Origin: Pelagophyceae sp. CCMP2097
Lineage: Eukaryota > Sar > Pelagophyceae
NCBI GenBank assembly: GCA_026770575.1
Contig: MU657238.1
Span: 97,011 to 127,551, forward strand
Direction: 5' to 3'
DNA: 30,541 nucleotides
A program made the translations under genes and the position numbers. The notes beneath the pieces were generated by a model that was given only the letters and a program-made list of their open reading frames with translations, had not been told where the DNA came from and made no database searches. Shown here one piece after another: positions 18,380 through 27,202 of this stretch; within the stretch, counting starts at the first letter, position 1; each line of letters begins with the position of its first letter.

Positions 18380-19591
18380 ATGGCGAGGTGGATCTGTTGG
18401 TTTGTCGCGTGGGCGGGCGCCTCGGCGGCCACGCGCGTCTTCTCGGCGGGCGAAGGGGGCGTGGCCTGTTACCGCATCCCCGCGGTTGTCGCCACCTCGA
18501 AAGGCACCCTCATCGCTTTCGCTGAGGCCCGCTTCGAAGACTGCGGCGACGCCGCCGCGCAGTGCCGACAGCGCCGGCGAAAGCGGCACGCCCGGGTGCA
18601 AGCGGGGGCGCCGGAAACGAGTGCGGAAGGCCGGAGACGAGTGCGGAAGCAGAGGCGCGCCGGGGGAGGCGCGCGACGGACGGTTCGATTCGGCCGTCTC
18701 ACCGTCGTCGAACCAGCTTCGTTCCCGCTCCAGGTCCATCGCGTTAGGTCCATTTCGGCGAAGCGGTCGACGGACGGCGGTTTGACGTGGTCGACCGCGA
18801 CCTTCGTCGTCGGCAATGCACGAAGGCGTGCCGGCAACCCGTACCCCATCGCAACGGCCGGCGGCGACCTAGCGCTGGTCTACGTCGAGCGCGAGAGCGG
18901 CGCCGGCGTGGGGAACGGCACGGGTTTGGTCTGGTCGAAAGACGACGGCGTTTCCTGGGGTTTGGGGGCGCTTCAGGACTTTGGCCTGGCAACCGGCAGC
19001 ATGCCCGGGCCCGGCGCGGGCATCGAGTCACTTGGAAGGCTGCTGGTCATGTCGCACCACGGGGCGTACAACATTGATTACATCACAGTCTCGGACGACG
19101 GATTAAAGTGGCAGACTCTCAATAAAACGTTTCAAGGCATGGATGAGGCCGTCCTCGCCGACATCAAAGGCGGCAAACTCTTGGCCAACTTCCGCCACCG
19201 CGCAGAGGCGTCGCTGGGGCGCGGCGTCTCGAGATCTTTTGACAACGGAGACTCGTGGACTGACATCGAATACGACGCCGCTCTTCGCGGCCCCGTCTGC
19301 CAGGCGTCGCTCGCGGCCGTCGGCGGCGCGCTGTTCTTCGCCAACCCGGCGAGCTCGACGAAGCGCGAGGATCTGACTATTCGAAGGTCCGACGACGGCG
19401 GCTACACGTGGCCTTCAAGTCTCGTCGTCGTAAGCGGCCCGCTGCAGGGCGGCTACTCGTCGCTCGTCGCGGCGGCCGTCGGCGACAGCGAACACGGTGG
19501 GATTCTCTACGAAGCGACGAAAGGGGACATTGACTTCAGTACGTTTCCGCTCGACCTCCACACGTCCCCGCTCTCGTCCGAGTTTTCGTGA
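18380..19591 (+). CDS. Secreted sialidase-like (BNR/Asp-box) glycosidase
   Basis: Model: join(18380..18561,18748..19591), 341 residues; one GT-AG intron of 186 nt that otherwise reads through as Arg-rich sequence. A signal peptide (MARWICWFVAWAGASAATRV) is followed by the exo-sialidase opening: CYRIPAVVATSKGTLIAFAE with the YRIP arginine motif, then ARFEDCGDA with the Asp that often follows. Five Asp-boxes of type S-x-D-x-G-x-x-W are visible: STDGGLTW, SKDDGVSW, SDDGLKW, SFDNGDSW and SDDGGYTW, the mark of a six-bladed beta-propeller. It also has FRHRAEAS, which could supply another Arg of the triad. Sialidases (GH33) remove terminal sialic or related ulosonic acids; an algal enzyme may act on such sugars of its own surface, bacteria or prey. 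Exact substrate cannot be told from sequence. It is convergent with the aldo-keto reductase gene 100 bp away. Confidence 0.88.
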   Translation: MARWICWFVAWAGASAATRVFSAGEGGVACYRIPAVVATSKGTLIAFAEARFEDCGDAAAQCRQRRRKRHARVQAGAPETSAEGRRRVRKQRRAGGGARRTVRFGRLTVVEPASFPLQVHRVRSISAKRSTDGGLTWSTATFVVGNARRRAGNPYPIATAGGDLALVYVERESGAGVGNGTGLVWSKDDGVSWGLGALQDFGLATGSMPGPGAGIESLGRLLVMSHHGAYNIDYITVSDDGLKWQTLNKTFQGMDEAVLADIKGGKLLANFRHRAEASLGRGVSRSFDNGDSWTDIEYDAALRGPVCQASLAAVGGALFFANPASSTKREDLTIRRSDDGGYTWPSSLVVVSGPLQGGYSSLVAAAVGDSEHGGILYEATKGDIDFSTFPLDLHTSPLSSEFS

Positions 19592-19691
19592 ATCCTCTTA
19601 AACCCACTGCTCAGAATCACCCACCAACCGCGTCGGATGGGAGACTCGCGGCGCATTCGTAGAAGTCAGGGATCAGAGTCGTTGCAAAGGC

Positions 19692-21536
19692 TTAGAGTTC
19701 GCGGGCCTGCTGGAAGAGCGGCAAAATCCCCAACGAATCGGGCGTGGTCCTCGGCGGAACGCTGCCGTCGTGGTGGACGAGCCAGGCGAGGCTCGAGATC
19801 AGGGCGGCCTCGTCGGGCCGCAGCTTTGGGACGGCTTCTAGAGCGTTTCCGTTGAGTCGGACGTGCGCCGCGTCGCTTGATCGAGGAATGACCGCATGCC
19901 CACGATCCACCGCCCAGCGCAGCAGGACCTGCGCCGGCTCAGCGCCGTATCTTGCCGCGAGTTGCGCGATGAAAGGGTCGCTGAGAGCGCCCGCGGCGCC
20001 GAACGGCCAGCCGCTCAGAGTCGAGTACGCAACAAGGAGGATCCCCAACTCTTTGCAAGCTTTTTCCACATCTTCGCCGTCGGGCCGCTGCGTCCCCGCG
20101 CGGTACGGGTCGAACTTGTTCTGCAAGACGTCTGGCAACTCCAAGCCGCCGAGTTGTGGGTCGAGGCAGAACGCTCGCAATTCAGCCGTTCCAAAGTTCG
20201 ACAAACCCAGGGAGCGCACCGCGCCAGAGGCCTTGAGCTCCACGAGCGCGCGCCAGGCGCCGCGCACGCGTTCGAGTGCCGCCTCGCCGTGCTGGAAGCC
20301 TGGGGCGCAAGAAGTCCGGAGTACCCACTCTATTGCGTTTGGAGGCGGGGCGCAAGAAAGTCGATTCCGGAGTATCCTTGCCACTCTGGTGAAATGGCGG
20401 TGCGACGCGGCGCGTTGGGGGCGGGACGACGCACCAAAAGGCGAGTGTAGTGAGAAGAGATCGAGATGTTCAACGCCGAGGTTCTGCAGCGCGTCGGCGA
20501 CGCGTTTTTTGGCGCCATCGTAGCCGACGGCAGCATCCGAGGAGAGTTTCGTCGCGAGAAAGACGTTCGACGGGTCAAACTCAGCGTCGGCGCGCGCCTC
20601 TGCCAAAGCTTCGCCGATTGCGATCTCGTTGCCGTACGCCTCTGCAGTGTCGACGTGGATTTTGCGGTGCATTCGGACGGCCGCGAGCACGCTCGCGCGC
20701 GACTCTCCCGGAGAGAGCCAGCACGTCCCGAGGCCGTTCAGCGGCATCTCGACTCTCGAACGAGTCAGCGTCGCCGTGTACGAATGCCCCCGGTCGAATG
20801 CCGGCGACACTGCAGCCACGGCAAACCTCTCCTGCGGCTCTGCGAGGACGGCGTTTGCGAGACTTCGGAGCTCTCCCACCCAGCCCCGAAGAGACCGCAG
20901 CGCCCAGTCGCGCCGGTCTTCGTCATAATGCAGGCCAGCCGCCGCGAGCTGGGCGAGGTTTCGAAAAGAAGCGTCCAAGCGCTCGAGCGCCGGCCTCCCG
21001 GCGAGGCGGACGCCGAGGCGCGATGCGTAAAGTAAACTAGCCAAAGCACCTTCCAAAAAGCCCGAATCGTCGCCCCCCGGCTGGCCGTCGACGGCGCGGC
21101 CACGCATGAGCTCCTCGAGAGCGTGCGTCTTGGCGTCGAGCGCGGCTGCGGCGTCGACGGAAAGGCCTCGGGATTCGACCAGCGCGGGCTTTGCTTGGCG
21201 TGGTGCGCCGTTAGGGAGGTCGGGGGCAAGGCCGAGGGCTCGGCGGGCCGACGGTGCGAAGAGCCACTGCATGCCGCAGGCGTTTGCGCAGCGGATTTGC
21301 ATAAAGGGAGCGTTTCTTGAACATTCTTTCTGCGCGGCCCATGCCGCGCAGTCGTGCGCCGGGTCCACTGCCCACTCGGCCGCGGAACACTCTGCCGGGC
21401 ATCTTGCGAGGACGAAACCGGGGTTCTCCTGGCATTCACCGGCGGCGGCCCACGCCGAACATCCAGCCGCCTCGTCATCCGCACCCGAGGTACCGAGGCA
21501 CGCCGCCAGCAGCACCCACGCCCGGGTTGCGCGCAT
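19692..21536 (-). CDS. Secreted aldo-keto reductase with N-terminal ShKT-like repeats
   Basis: Model: complement(join(19692..20299,20435..21536)), 569 residues. A signal peptide (residues 1-19) leads into two Cys-rich units, CSAWAAAGECQENPGFVLAR and CAAWAAQKECSRNAPFMQIR, each with four Cys and resembling ShKT modules. A helical region of unknown type follows (about 95-260), then a full aldo-keto reductase barrel: MPLNGLGTCWL, HVDTAEAYGNE (catalytic Asp and Tyr), LATKLSS (Lys), LDLFSLHSPFG (His), SLGLSNFGTAEL, and VIPRSSDAAHVRLN near the NADPH-binding end. Cytosolic AKRs reduce aldehydes and sugars; here the leader predicts the secretory route, so the cofactor supply is puzzling. The 135-nt intron (20300-20434) is a multiple of three and has no stop, so retention would insert 45 residues just after the catalytic His strand. 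Confidence 0.9.
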   Translation of the reverse strand: MRATRAWVLLAACLGTSGADDEAAGCSAWAAAGECQENPGFVLARCPAECSAAEWAVDPAHDCAAWAAQKECSRNAPFMQIRCANACGMQWLFAPSARRALGLAPDLPNGAPRQAKPALVESRGLSVDAAAALDAKTHALEELMRGRAVDGQPGGDDSGFLEGALASLLYASRLGVRLAGRPALERLDASFRNLAQLAAAGLHYDEDRRDWALRSLRGWVGELRSLANAVLAEPQERFAVAAVSPAFDRGHSYTATLTRSRVEMPLNGLGTCWLSPGESRASVLAAVRMHRKIHVDTAEAYGNEIAIGEALAEARADAEFDPSNVFLATKLSSDAAVGYDGAKKRVADALQNLGVEHLDLFSLHSPFGASSRPQRAASHRHFTRVARILRNRLSCAPPPNAIEWVLRTSCAPGFQHGEAALERVRGAWRALVELKASGAVRSLGLSNFGTAELRAFCLDPQLGGLELPDVLQNKFDPYRAGTQRPDGEDVEKACKELGILLVAYSTLSGWPFGAAGALSDPFIAQLAARYGAEPAQVLLRWAVDRGHAVIPRSSDAAHVRLNGNALEAVPKLRPDEAALISSLAWLVHHDGSVPPRTTPDSLGILPLFQQAREL

Positions 21537-21845
21537 CGCAGGCCCGTCCGGGACCGAGTCGAGACCGTCGACTCACGGAGAACCGGATAAATCCATTCGG
21601 TATGTCAAGGCGTTTCCGCAGGATGACTTTTGCCACCGACGGGACCTTGTGCCGGACCCCGCAATTGCACGAGGCGCATCCCGGGTCGTGGTGCAGCGTG
21701 CTCTGCCGCGCTTATTTGAAAGCAACCATGGAATCGAATCACACAGAGGTCACAAGTGCACTCCGTTTTGAGTGCAGGCGTCGGCCCGCGATCGCACGAG
21801 GGGTTGAACTATGAGCTCTGGGCTCGATGATTTCCGAAATGCGTG
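21537..21845. other. Intergenic region between aldo-keto reductase and ARL6 genes
   Basis: 309 bp between two minus-strand genes: the promoter of the aldo-keto reductase gene and the 3' UTR of ARL6. No additional gene or repeat was recognised. Confidence 0.4.
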
Positions 21846-22900
21846 CTACTTGTGGGTCGTCTTCGGGACGATGTTCGCCGCAAGCCATTCCAAGCCTAAA
21901 AAGGTGCCTCGTCCGCGACGGCAGAATTCGTACGAGGCCCGGGGCTTACCGTCGTCGACGCCGGACCCTCGGACGGCCGAGCAGGGCGCGATGTGCCACG
22001 GGCGGCTCTGGATGCGGTCCAGCTCGAGGATCTGGGTTTGGGCGTTTGAAAGGCATTCGGGAGGCGGCCCAAAGGCACCGGCGCAGGCGCAGACTGACCG
22101 TGGCGCACTCTTCGGGCGTCATGCTTCCGGGGAGGTCCATCTTGTTGGCGAAGAAGAGGATAGGTATATTGGTCTCCTTAACGTCCTACAAGCATATCAG
22201 TCTCCTCGACGGTCTCTCCGGCTTGCGTCCCGGCGGCGTTTTCAAAGTTGGGCGGACCTGGTGCTGGAGCAGGCACTCGAGCTCGTCCTTGACGACGCAG
22301 AGGCGGATGCGTTCTGAGGAGTCGATGACCTATCGCAGGGTGGCTTTTAAGCAAGCAACGTAGACGAGTATACGTTTTCCAAAAGTATACGTCCAAAGTC
22401 GACGTTTCAAAAGTCGAAGTTGCCCACAAGAGTTGCCCGTAAGGGTCGAAGAGTCCCATGGCTGCTCAAATGATTCCACGGGCCCTCTGGCGGCTCTCGC
22501 GGTCGCGTTGTGAACGCACGAAGATGAACGCCTCGACCCCAGGGTAGTAATTCTCCCACAACTCCCTATAGCGCGACTGCCCCGACATGTCGAAGCAGGT
22601 GAAGCTGAGGTGTTTCACGGCAAACTTCTCGACCTCGAAGCCGACCGTTGGAGTAGCCTCGAACTTGGCCTCGCCGCGCCGCTTGTCCGTTTCAGGTTTC
22701 ATGTAGTTGATCAGCGAAGACTTGCCAGAGTTGTCCAGCCCCACGACGAGGATGTGCACCTACGTTGAGCGTGCGCGGCAGCCGGCGCGGATATGGACGA
22801 CGGGACGAGAGAGGTAGCGCCCGAGCGCCCGAGCGCCGTGCAGAGGCCGCGAGAGGCGCACCTCTGGCTTCTTGAAGAGCGCGTTGGAGAGGCGCTGCAT
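21846..22900 (-). CDS. ARL6: ADP-ribosylation-factor-like GTPase 6 (BBS3)
   Basis: Model: complement(join(21846..21895,21950..22031,22099..22176,22258..22329,22520..22759,22862..22900)), 186 residues, the same length as human ARL6. Start MQRLSNALFKKPE|VHILVVG is the membrane-binding helix. P-loop GLDNSGKSS, switch I PTVGFEVE, switch II FDMSGQSRYRELWENYY (the DMSGQ form is typical of ARL6, where most ARFs have DxGGQ), NKMD for guanine, and a final DDGLEWLAANIVPKTTHK. ARL6-GTP recruits the BBSome coat to membranes and guides receptors in and out of cilia, so the organism probably builds a flagellum. Introns are 54, 67, 81, 190 and 102 nt. Two donors are GTC-type (GTCAGT, GTCCGC). The 190-nt intron has AGTATACG-type inverted sequence. 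Divergent from SPP by 208 bp. Confidence 0.95.
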
Positions 22901-23108
22901 CCTCGCCGCGCTTCCAACGCGCGCGCGCTCTTCGGCCGCTCGCGCCCGCTGGCGCAGTGGCGGCGCCGGCGCGGTTGGGCTATGCCGCTTTGAACAAGTC
23001 CTTTTTACTTGCGAAAAAGGAGTCGAACAAGTCCTCACTTGCTCGCCGACCTCGTTGAACCGAGGACGTTCTCGACGTTCTAGCGGCGCCCGAAGCTCGC
23101 CCTCTGCC
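22901..23108. promoter_or_regulatory. Head-to-head spacer, ARL6 / stromal processing peptidase
   Basis: 208 bp between start codons. It holds an imperfect direct repeat, GAACAAGTCCTTTTACTTGC (about 22991-23010) and GAACAAGTCCTCACTTGCTC (about 23025-23044), a possible shared regulatory element. Confidence 0.5.
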
Positions 23109-26100
23109 ATGATGGGCTGGACGCTGGTGGGCCTGCTGGCCGTGGCGCACGGCCTTAGGGCGCCGAGCGCCGCGGCGCCGCGGCGCCGGAAAGCGCCGCT
23201 CCGGTCCGTCGCCACTGAAAATGCCGTCAAGACGGCGATCCTGCTGCCGCCGCACCCAAAGTTCGTCCGCGGCAAGCTCAAAAACGGCCTGGAGTACGCC
23301 ATCCTCCCAAACGTCCGAGCCGGCGCCCTTTTAGAAGGAGGCAGCCGCGAGAAGAACCGCAGAATCGAGAGCCTCGAAGGGCGTCGAACGCGGACGGTTC
23401 TCTGGAGTCCTCCTCTTTGGAGTCGCCCTCCGAGGCCCTGCTACCTGATGGCGTCGCTCGAGGGAGTTTTTTTCGCGTAGGCGGCGCCCGCCGGGCGGTT
23501 CGAGGCGCACCTCGAAGTCTTCGCCGGTTCCGCCGACGAGCGCGCGGAGCAGCAGGGCATGGCCCACCTTGTCGAGTGAGTCGGCGGACGCGGCGGTGGG
23601 CGTGCTGTTGGGCGCGATTTTTCCCCGGATTATTTCGCCCATCATGCCCTCGGAGCGACCCGTTCGTCCCCCCACCGAGTGACCGCGGCAGGCACGTGGC
23701 GTACATGGGTTCGCGGAAGCGCGAGCGCCTTTTCGGCACCGGGTCTCAGACGAACGCTTACACGGATTTCCACCACACTGTTTTCTACGCATGCTGCCCC
23801 GTGGAGGCTCCTAAGCAGGAAGGTGGAGGCGCGGCGTTGGAGTCGTTCTTCGGCGGCGGCCGCGGCGGCGCCGGCATGCTGCCCCGGGCGTTGGACGCTC
23901 TTGCTGAAGTTTTATGCGCGGAGTTCCAACCGTCGCGTGTGGAGAAGGAAAGGCAGGCTGTGCTCTCGGAGATGTCAATGGTCAACACGATTGAATACCG
24001 CGTCGAGTGCCAGGTCCTGCGCGCGCTGCACTCGGAGAACGCTTTAGCCCGGCGGTTCCCGATTGGGCTGGAGGATCAGATTAAATCTTGGACCGTTGAC
24101 GACGTTAAAAAGTATCACGGCGAGCATTATCGCCCAGACAACGCCTTACTCTACATAGTCGGCGACGTCGACCCGAACGACGTCGTCCCGTGCATCGAGA
24201 AGATCTTTGGGGGTCTGGGGGTTGGGTACAAGCAGCTCGACACGTTGCAATTGTCGGACGAAGCCCTCAAGCGACTCTCCCTCAAGGCGCAGTCGCGCCA
24301 CTTCCCGCCCATCGTGCACACGTGGTCCGGCGGGCCACTGGACGCGCGGTGCGACGTGCCCGGGTTTGAACGCGCTTTACGCGACGTGAAAGATTTGGAT
24401 TTCTACGAGAAGCTTTTACCTCTCGACGTGGCGCCGACGGTGCACCACGAGACGGGCCTGCCCGTGCGCGTCCACCTCTTCCAGCATCCTCTTTTGCAGT
24501 CGTTTTCATTCCACTTGTTTGCGAAGAGGCCGGTGGAGCCTGTCGTTACTTTAGAAGACCATCGTGTCTACGTCATGCGCCGCATCACTTTAGCCGCTCT
24601 GCAAGTCCGCTTGAACGTCCTCGCGCGCGACGAGCCCGTCTTTTCGTTTGTTGAGTTTAACTATTTGGACTCTGCGCGCGAAGCGTGTGCCGTCGTCTCT
24701 TTAGATATGACGGCCGACGCCTCCAGGTGGGAAGACGCCGTCAAGGCCGCCGTGCGCGAGACGAGGCGCCTCGGACTCTTTGGCCTGACGCCGTCGGAGC
24801 TCGAACGCTTTGGAGACGCCTTAGCGACGGACTCTGAACAGCTCGCGACGATGGGCGACCAGCTCGCCCACGGCGAGCAGCTCACCCATTTGATGGAGAC
24901 TTTGGCCTGCGCGCACACCTTCATCTCGCCGGAGACGGCGCACGCCGCGACGCTGCAGGCTTTGGACACGATTACCCTTGAGGAAGCGAACGCTGTCGCT
25001 CGAGACTTGTGCGCGCACGTCATCGATTTTGGCTCCACCGCTCTCCCTTCGGCCATGGTCGCCTGCGCGCCGACGATGCTGAGCGACCGCACGACGCCCG
25101 TGGTCATCGACAACGCCAAGCTGTTGAGGGTGGCCTCTGAAGCCGCTTCCGAGCCGCTCGAGCCGGAGCCCGAGCTTTTAGTCCCGAAAGCGCTGGTGAC
25201 GCCGGACCAGGTAGCGGAGCTCGTGGCGGACCGAAAGCCCGTGTGGAAGTCTGCGGAGCGTTCGCAAGCCACGGGCGTGTTTTCTGCCGTGGCTGGCAAC
25301 GGGCTCCGCGTCAACGTGCGGCCGCTACCGTCCGAGGCGCAGCGCGGCCATCTGCGCATCACCGCCGCTGGCGGCCGATCTTCGGAGAAGCAGCTCGGCG
25401 CGGTGGCGCTTGGGGCGCGCACGCTGCAGGAAGGTGGGGCTTTTTCGCCTTGGTCGCGCGAACAAGTTGAGTTATTCTGCGTGGATCGATTAATCATGGT
25501 CGAAGTCGCTGCGACGGATGACGCCGTCTTCATCGACTTTCAGTTCCCGACGCCCGTGCCGCGCACGGGCGGCTGCTCCGGCGTGGAAGCTGCGTTGCAG
25601 ATTGCGCACAAGATCCTCGACCCCGGGGCCTTTGTCTGGGAGACTGACGCCTTTGACCGCGCCCGGCCGCTTCTGCAGCAGCAGTATGACACCACCCTGC
25701 GCGCCATGGAGGGCGCCGCGCAGGACGCTTTACTTAGCGAGCTTTTACAGGATGATGCCCGGTTCCTCTCGCTCAAGCAGGCAGACGGCCATTTGGACCG
25801 CCTCGACCTCGAGACGGTCCAGACGGCGGTGATGCGGCAGCTGCGCGCGTCCAACGTGGAAGTCAGCATAGTCGGCGACTTTGATGCTTTAGAAGTTGAA
25901 GCGTTGTCGCTGAAGTACCTCGGCTCCGTCGCCGTCGACCCCGCCGAAGACGCTGACGCCGCCGACGCCGCACCGGAAGCGGTGCCGCTCGCTCCGGAGG
26001 GCAAGAAGTGGGAGACGCTGCGCGTGCACGTGCCAGACTCCGACTTGCGCGCTGCTGCTTATGTGGCTGGGTCGGCTCCGAACCGCTTTGGCGTACTGGC

Positions 26101-26740
26101 AGACGGCCGGTCCGTCGCCGAGGCTCTGGGGCAAGGTGGCAAGCTGCCGGCTCGGTGGCAGAAGCCTGGGTTTGGGGCCGTGGTGCTGGCGCTGCTGCAG
26201 GAGGTGATCAACCGTCGTTTGTTTTCGGTGGTGCGCGAGAGGAAACAGTTGACCTACGACGCCAATTTCCATTTCTGCGACCACGAGCGCCTCTGCGGCG
26301 GCTGGTATGTCGTCTCCGTGACGGCGAGCGTGGACAAGGCGCAGCGCGCGCTGGACGCGTGCGTCGAGACGCTGACGACTTTGAAGACGTCGGCTCCCGT
26401 GACGCGCGACAACCTCGAGTCCGCCCGGCGCGTCGTCGCCAACCGCCACCTTGCCGAGCTGCACTCGAACAAATACTGGTGCGAGCAGCTCGCGGGCGTG
26501 TCGTTTGCCTCGATGCCGGGCAAGGGCGTTGCGGGGCTGGCGGACTACGCCGGCCTCGCGGAGCAAGCCACTTTGGGCGATCTGAAGGCCGTCCTCGACC
26601 TCATCGACGTCGATTCGATGCACACGTGCATCGCCACCTCCGGCGACGCCGACTCGCAGCAGCCCAACAAGGTCGAGCAGGAGGCCGACGAGCACGGTAA
26701 CCGCCACGTCAGCGGCGGCGGCGGCGCGCGGCGGCGGTGA
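23109..26740 (+). CDS. SPP: Stromal processing peptidase (plastid M16 metallopeptidase)
   Basis: Model: join(23109..23312,23481..23575,23692..26740), 1115 residues. After the signal-like start (MMGWTLVGLLAVAHG) comes LRAPSAAAPRRRKAPLR, a basic, Ser/Ala-rich stretch, together the two-part leader used by plastids of red-lineage algae. The M16 domain begins HPKFVRGKLKNGLEYAILPN, then PAGRFEAHLEVFAGSADE and the inverted zinc motif HLVEH (residues 97-101, split by intron 2), with GTGSQTNAYTDFHHTVFYA and RVEKERQAVLSEMSMVNTIE supplying the third ligand region; all agree closely with plant SPP as remembered. A second, inactive M16 half follows, ending with VVRERKQLTYDANFHFCDHE. SPP removes transit peptides from proteins imported into the stroma. 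Introns are 168 and 116 nt; intron 1 has a GTCCGA donor. The last 15 residues are Gly/Arg-rich and a further 3' intron cannot be excluded. Confidence 0.93.
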
Positions 26741-27202
26741 AGCCCTCCGTTTCGGCGGGCGCCGGCGGAAGCGCCGGCCGCCGCGGATTTTCGACGGACG
26801 CGGCCCGATGGCGGCCCTGCGTTTTCATGTAGTATTAAGTGCGGTGTATTCCCATAGGGCCTCTGGAAGACCGGTGTATTCCGATGGGGCCTCTGGAGGA
26901 GCGGTGTATATTCCCATCGGGCGTCAGGAGGGGCGGTGTACTCCAATAGGGCCTCCGGAGGGGCGGTGTTTTCCGATAGGGGCCTCTAGATCTAGAGATT
27001 TCTAGACGGGCTTTTCCGATCCGAGTCGGCCCCCGGAGCGGCTCGTGCCACATGCCGTTGATGTTGGCCACGACGGAGAGGGGCCCCGAAGTCCTTGCGA
27101 GTGCGACGCGTCTTCCCTTGTTCGATCCCGACCGGCGCTCCCATCCGGAGGGTCTTGAGTTACATGGTGGACTCCAAGCCACCGGCGCTCGTGCGTCCCG
27201 TC
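26741..27202. other. Convergent gap, SPP / BTB-kelch
   Basis: 462 bp between two stop codons. The left part holds a minisatellite (listed separately). The right part (27000-27200) is ordinary GC-rich sequence with no recognised gene. A TCTAGATCTAGA palindrome-rich patch lies at about 26985-27006. Confidence 0.4.
26842..26990. repeat. Minisatellite, about 31-bp unit, five copies
   Basis: Units start at 26842, 26873, 26903, 26935 and 26965 (steps of 31, 30, 32 and 30 bp) with the form GGTGTATTCC-x-ATAGGGCCTC-x-GGAGG-x-GC. The step is not a fixed multiple of three, and it lies in the convergent 3' gap between SPP and BTB-kelch, so it is probably not coding. Confidence 0.85.

Noticed and set aside
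18562..18747. Read-through of the sialidase intron as coding
   Set aside because: It is open, but encodes a 62-residue Arg-rich insert between CGDA and SISAKRSTDGG, where sialidases have no such insert; good GT and TAG sites flank it.
23417..23691. Upstream extension of the large SPP frame
   Set aside because: The frame stays open through intron 2 and into exon 2 in the wrong phase. The Arg/Pro-rich translation does not fit SPP, while splicing restores PAGRFEAHLEVFAG and HLVEH.
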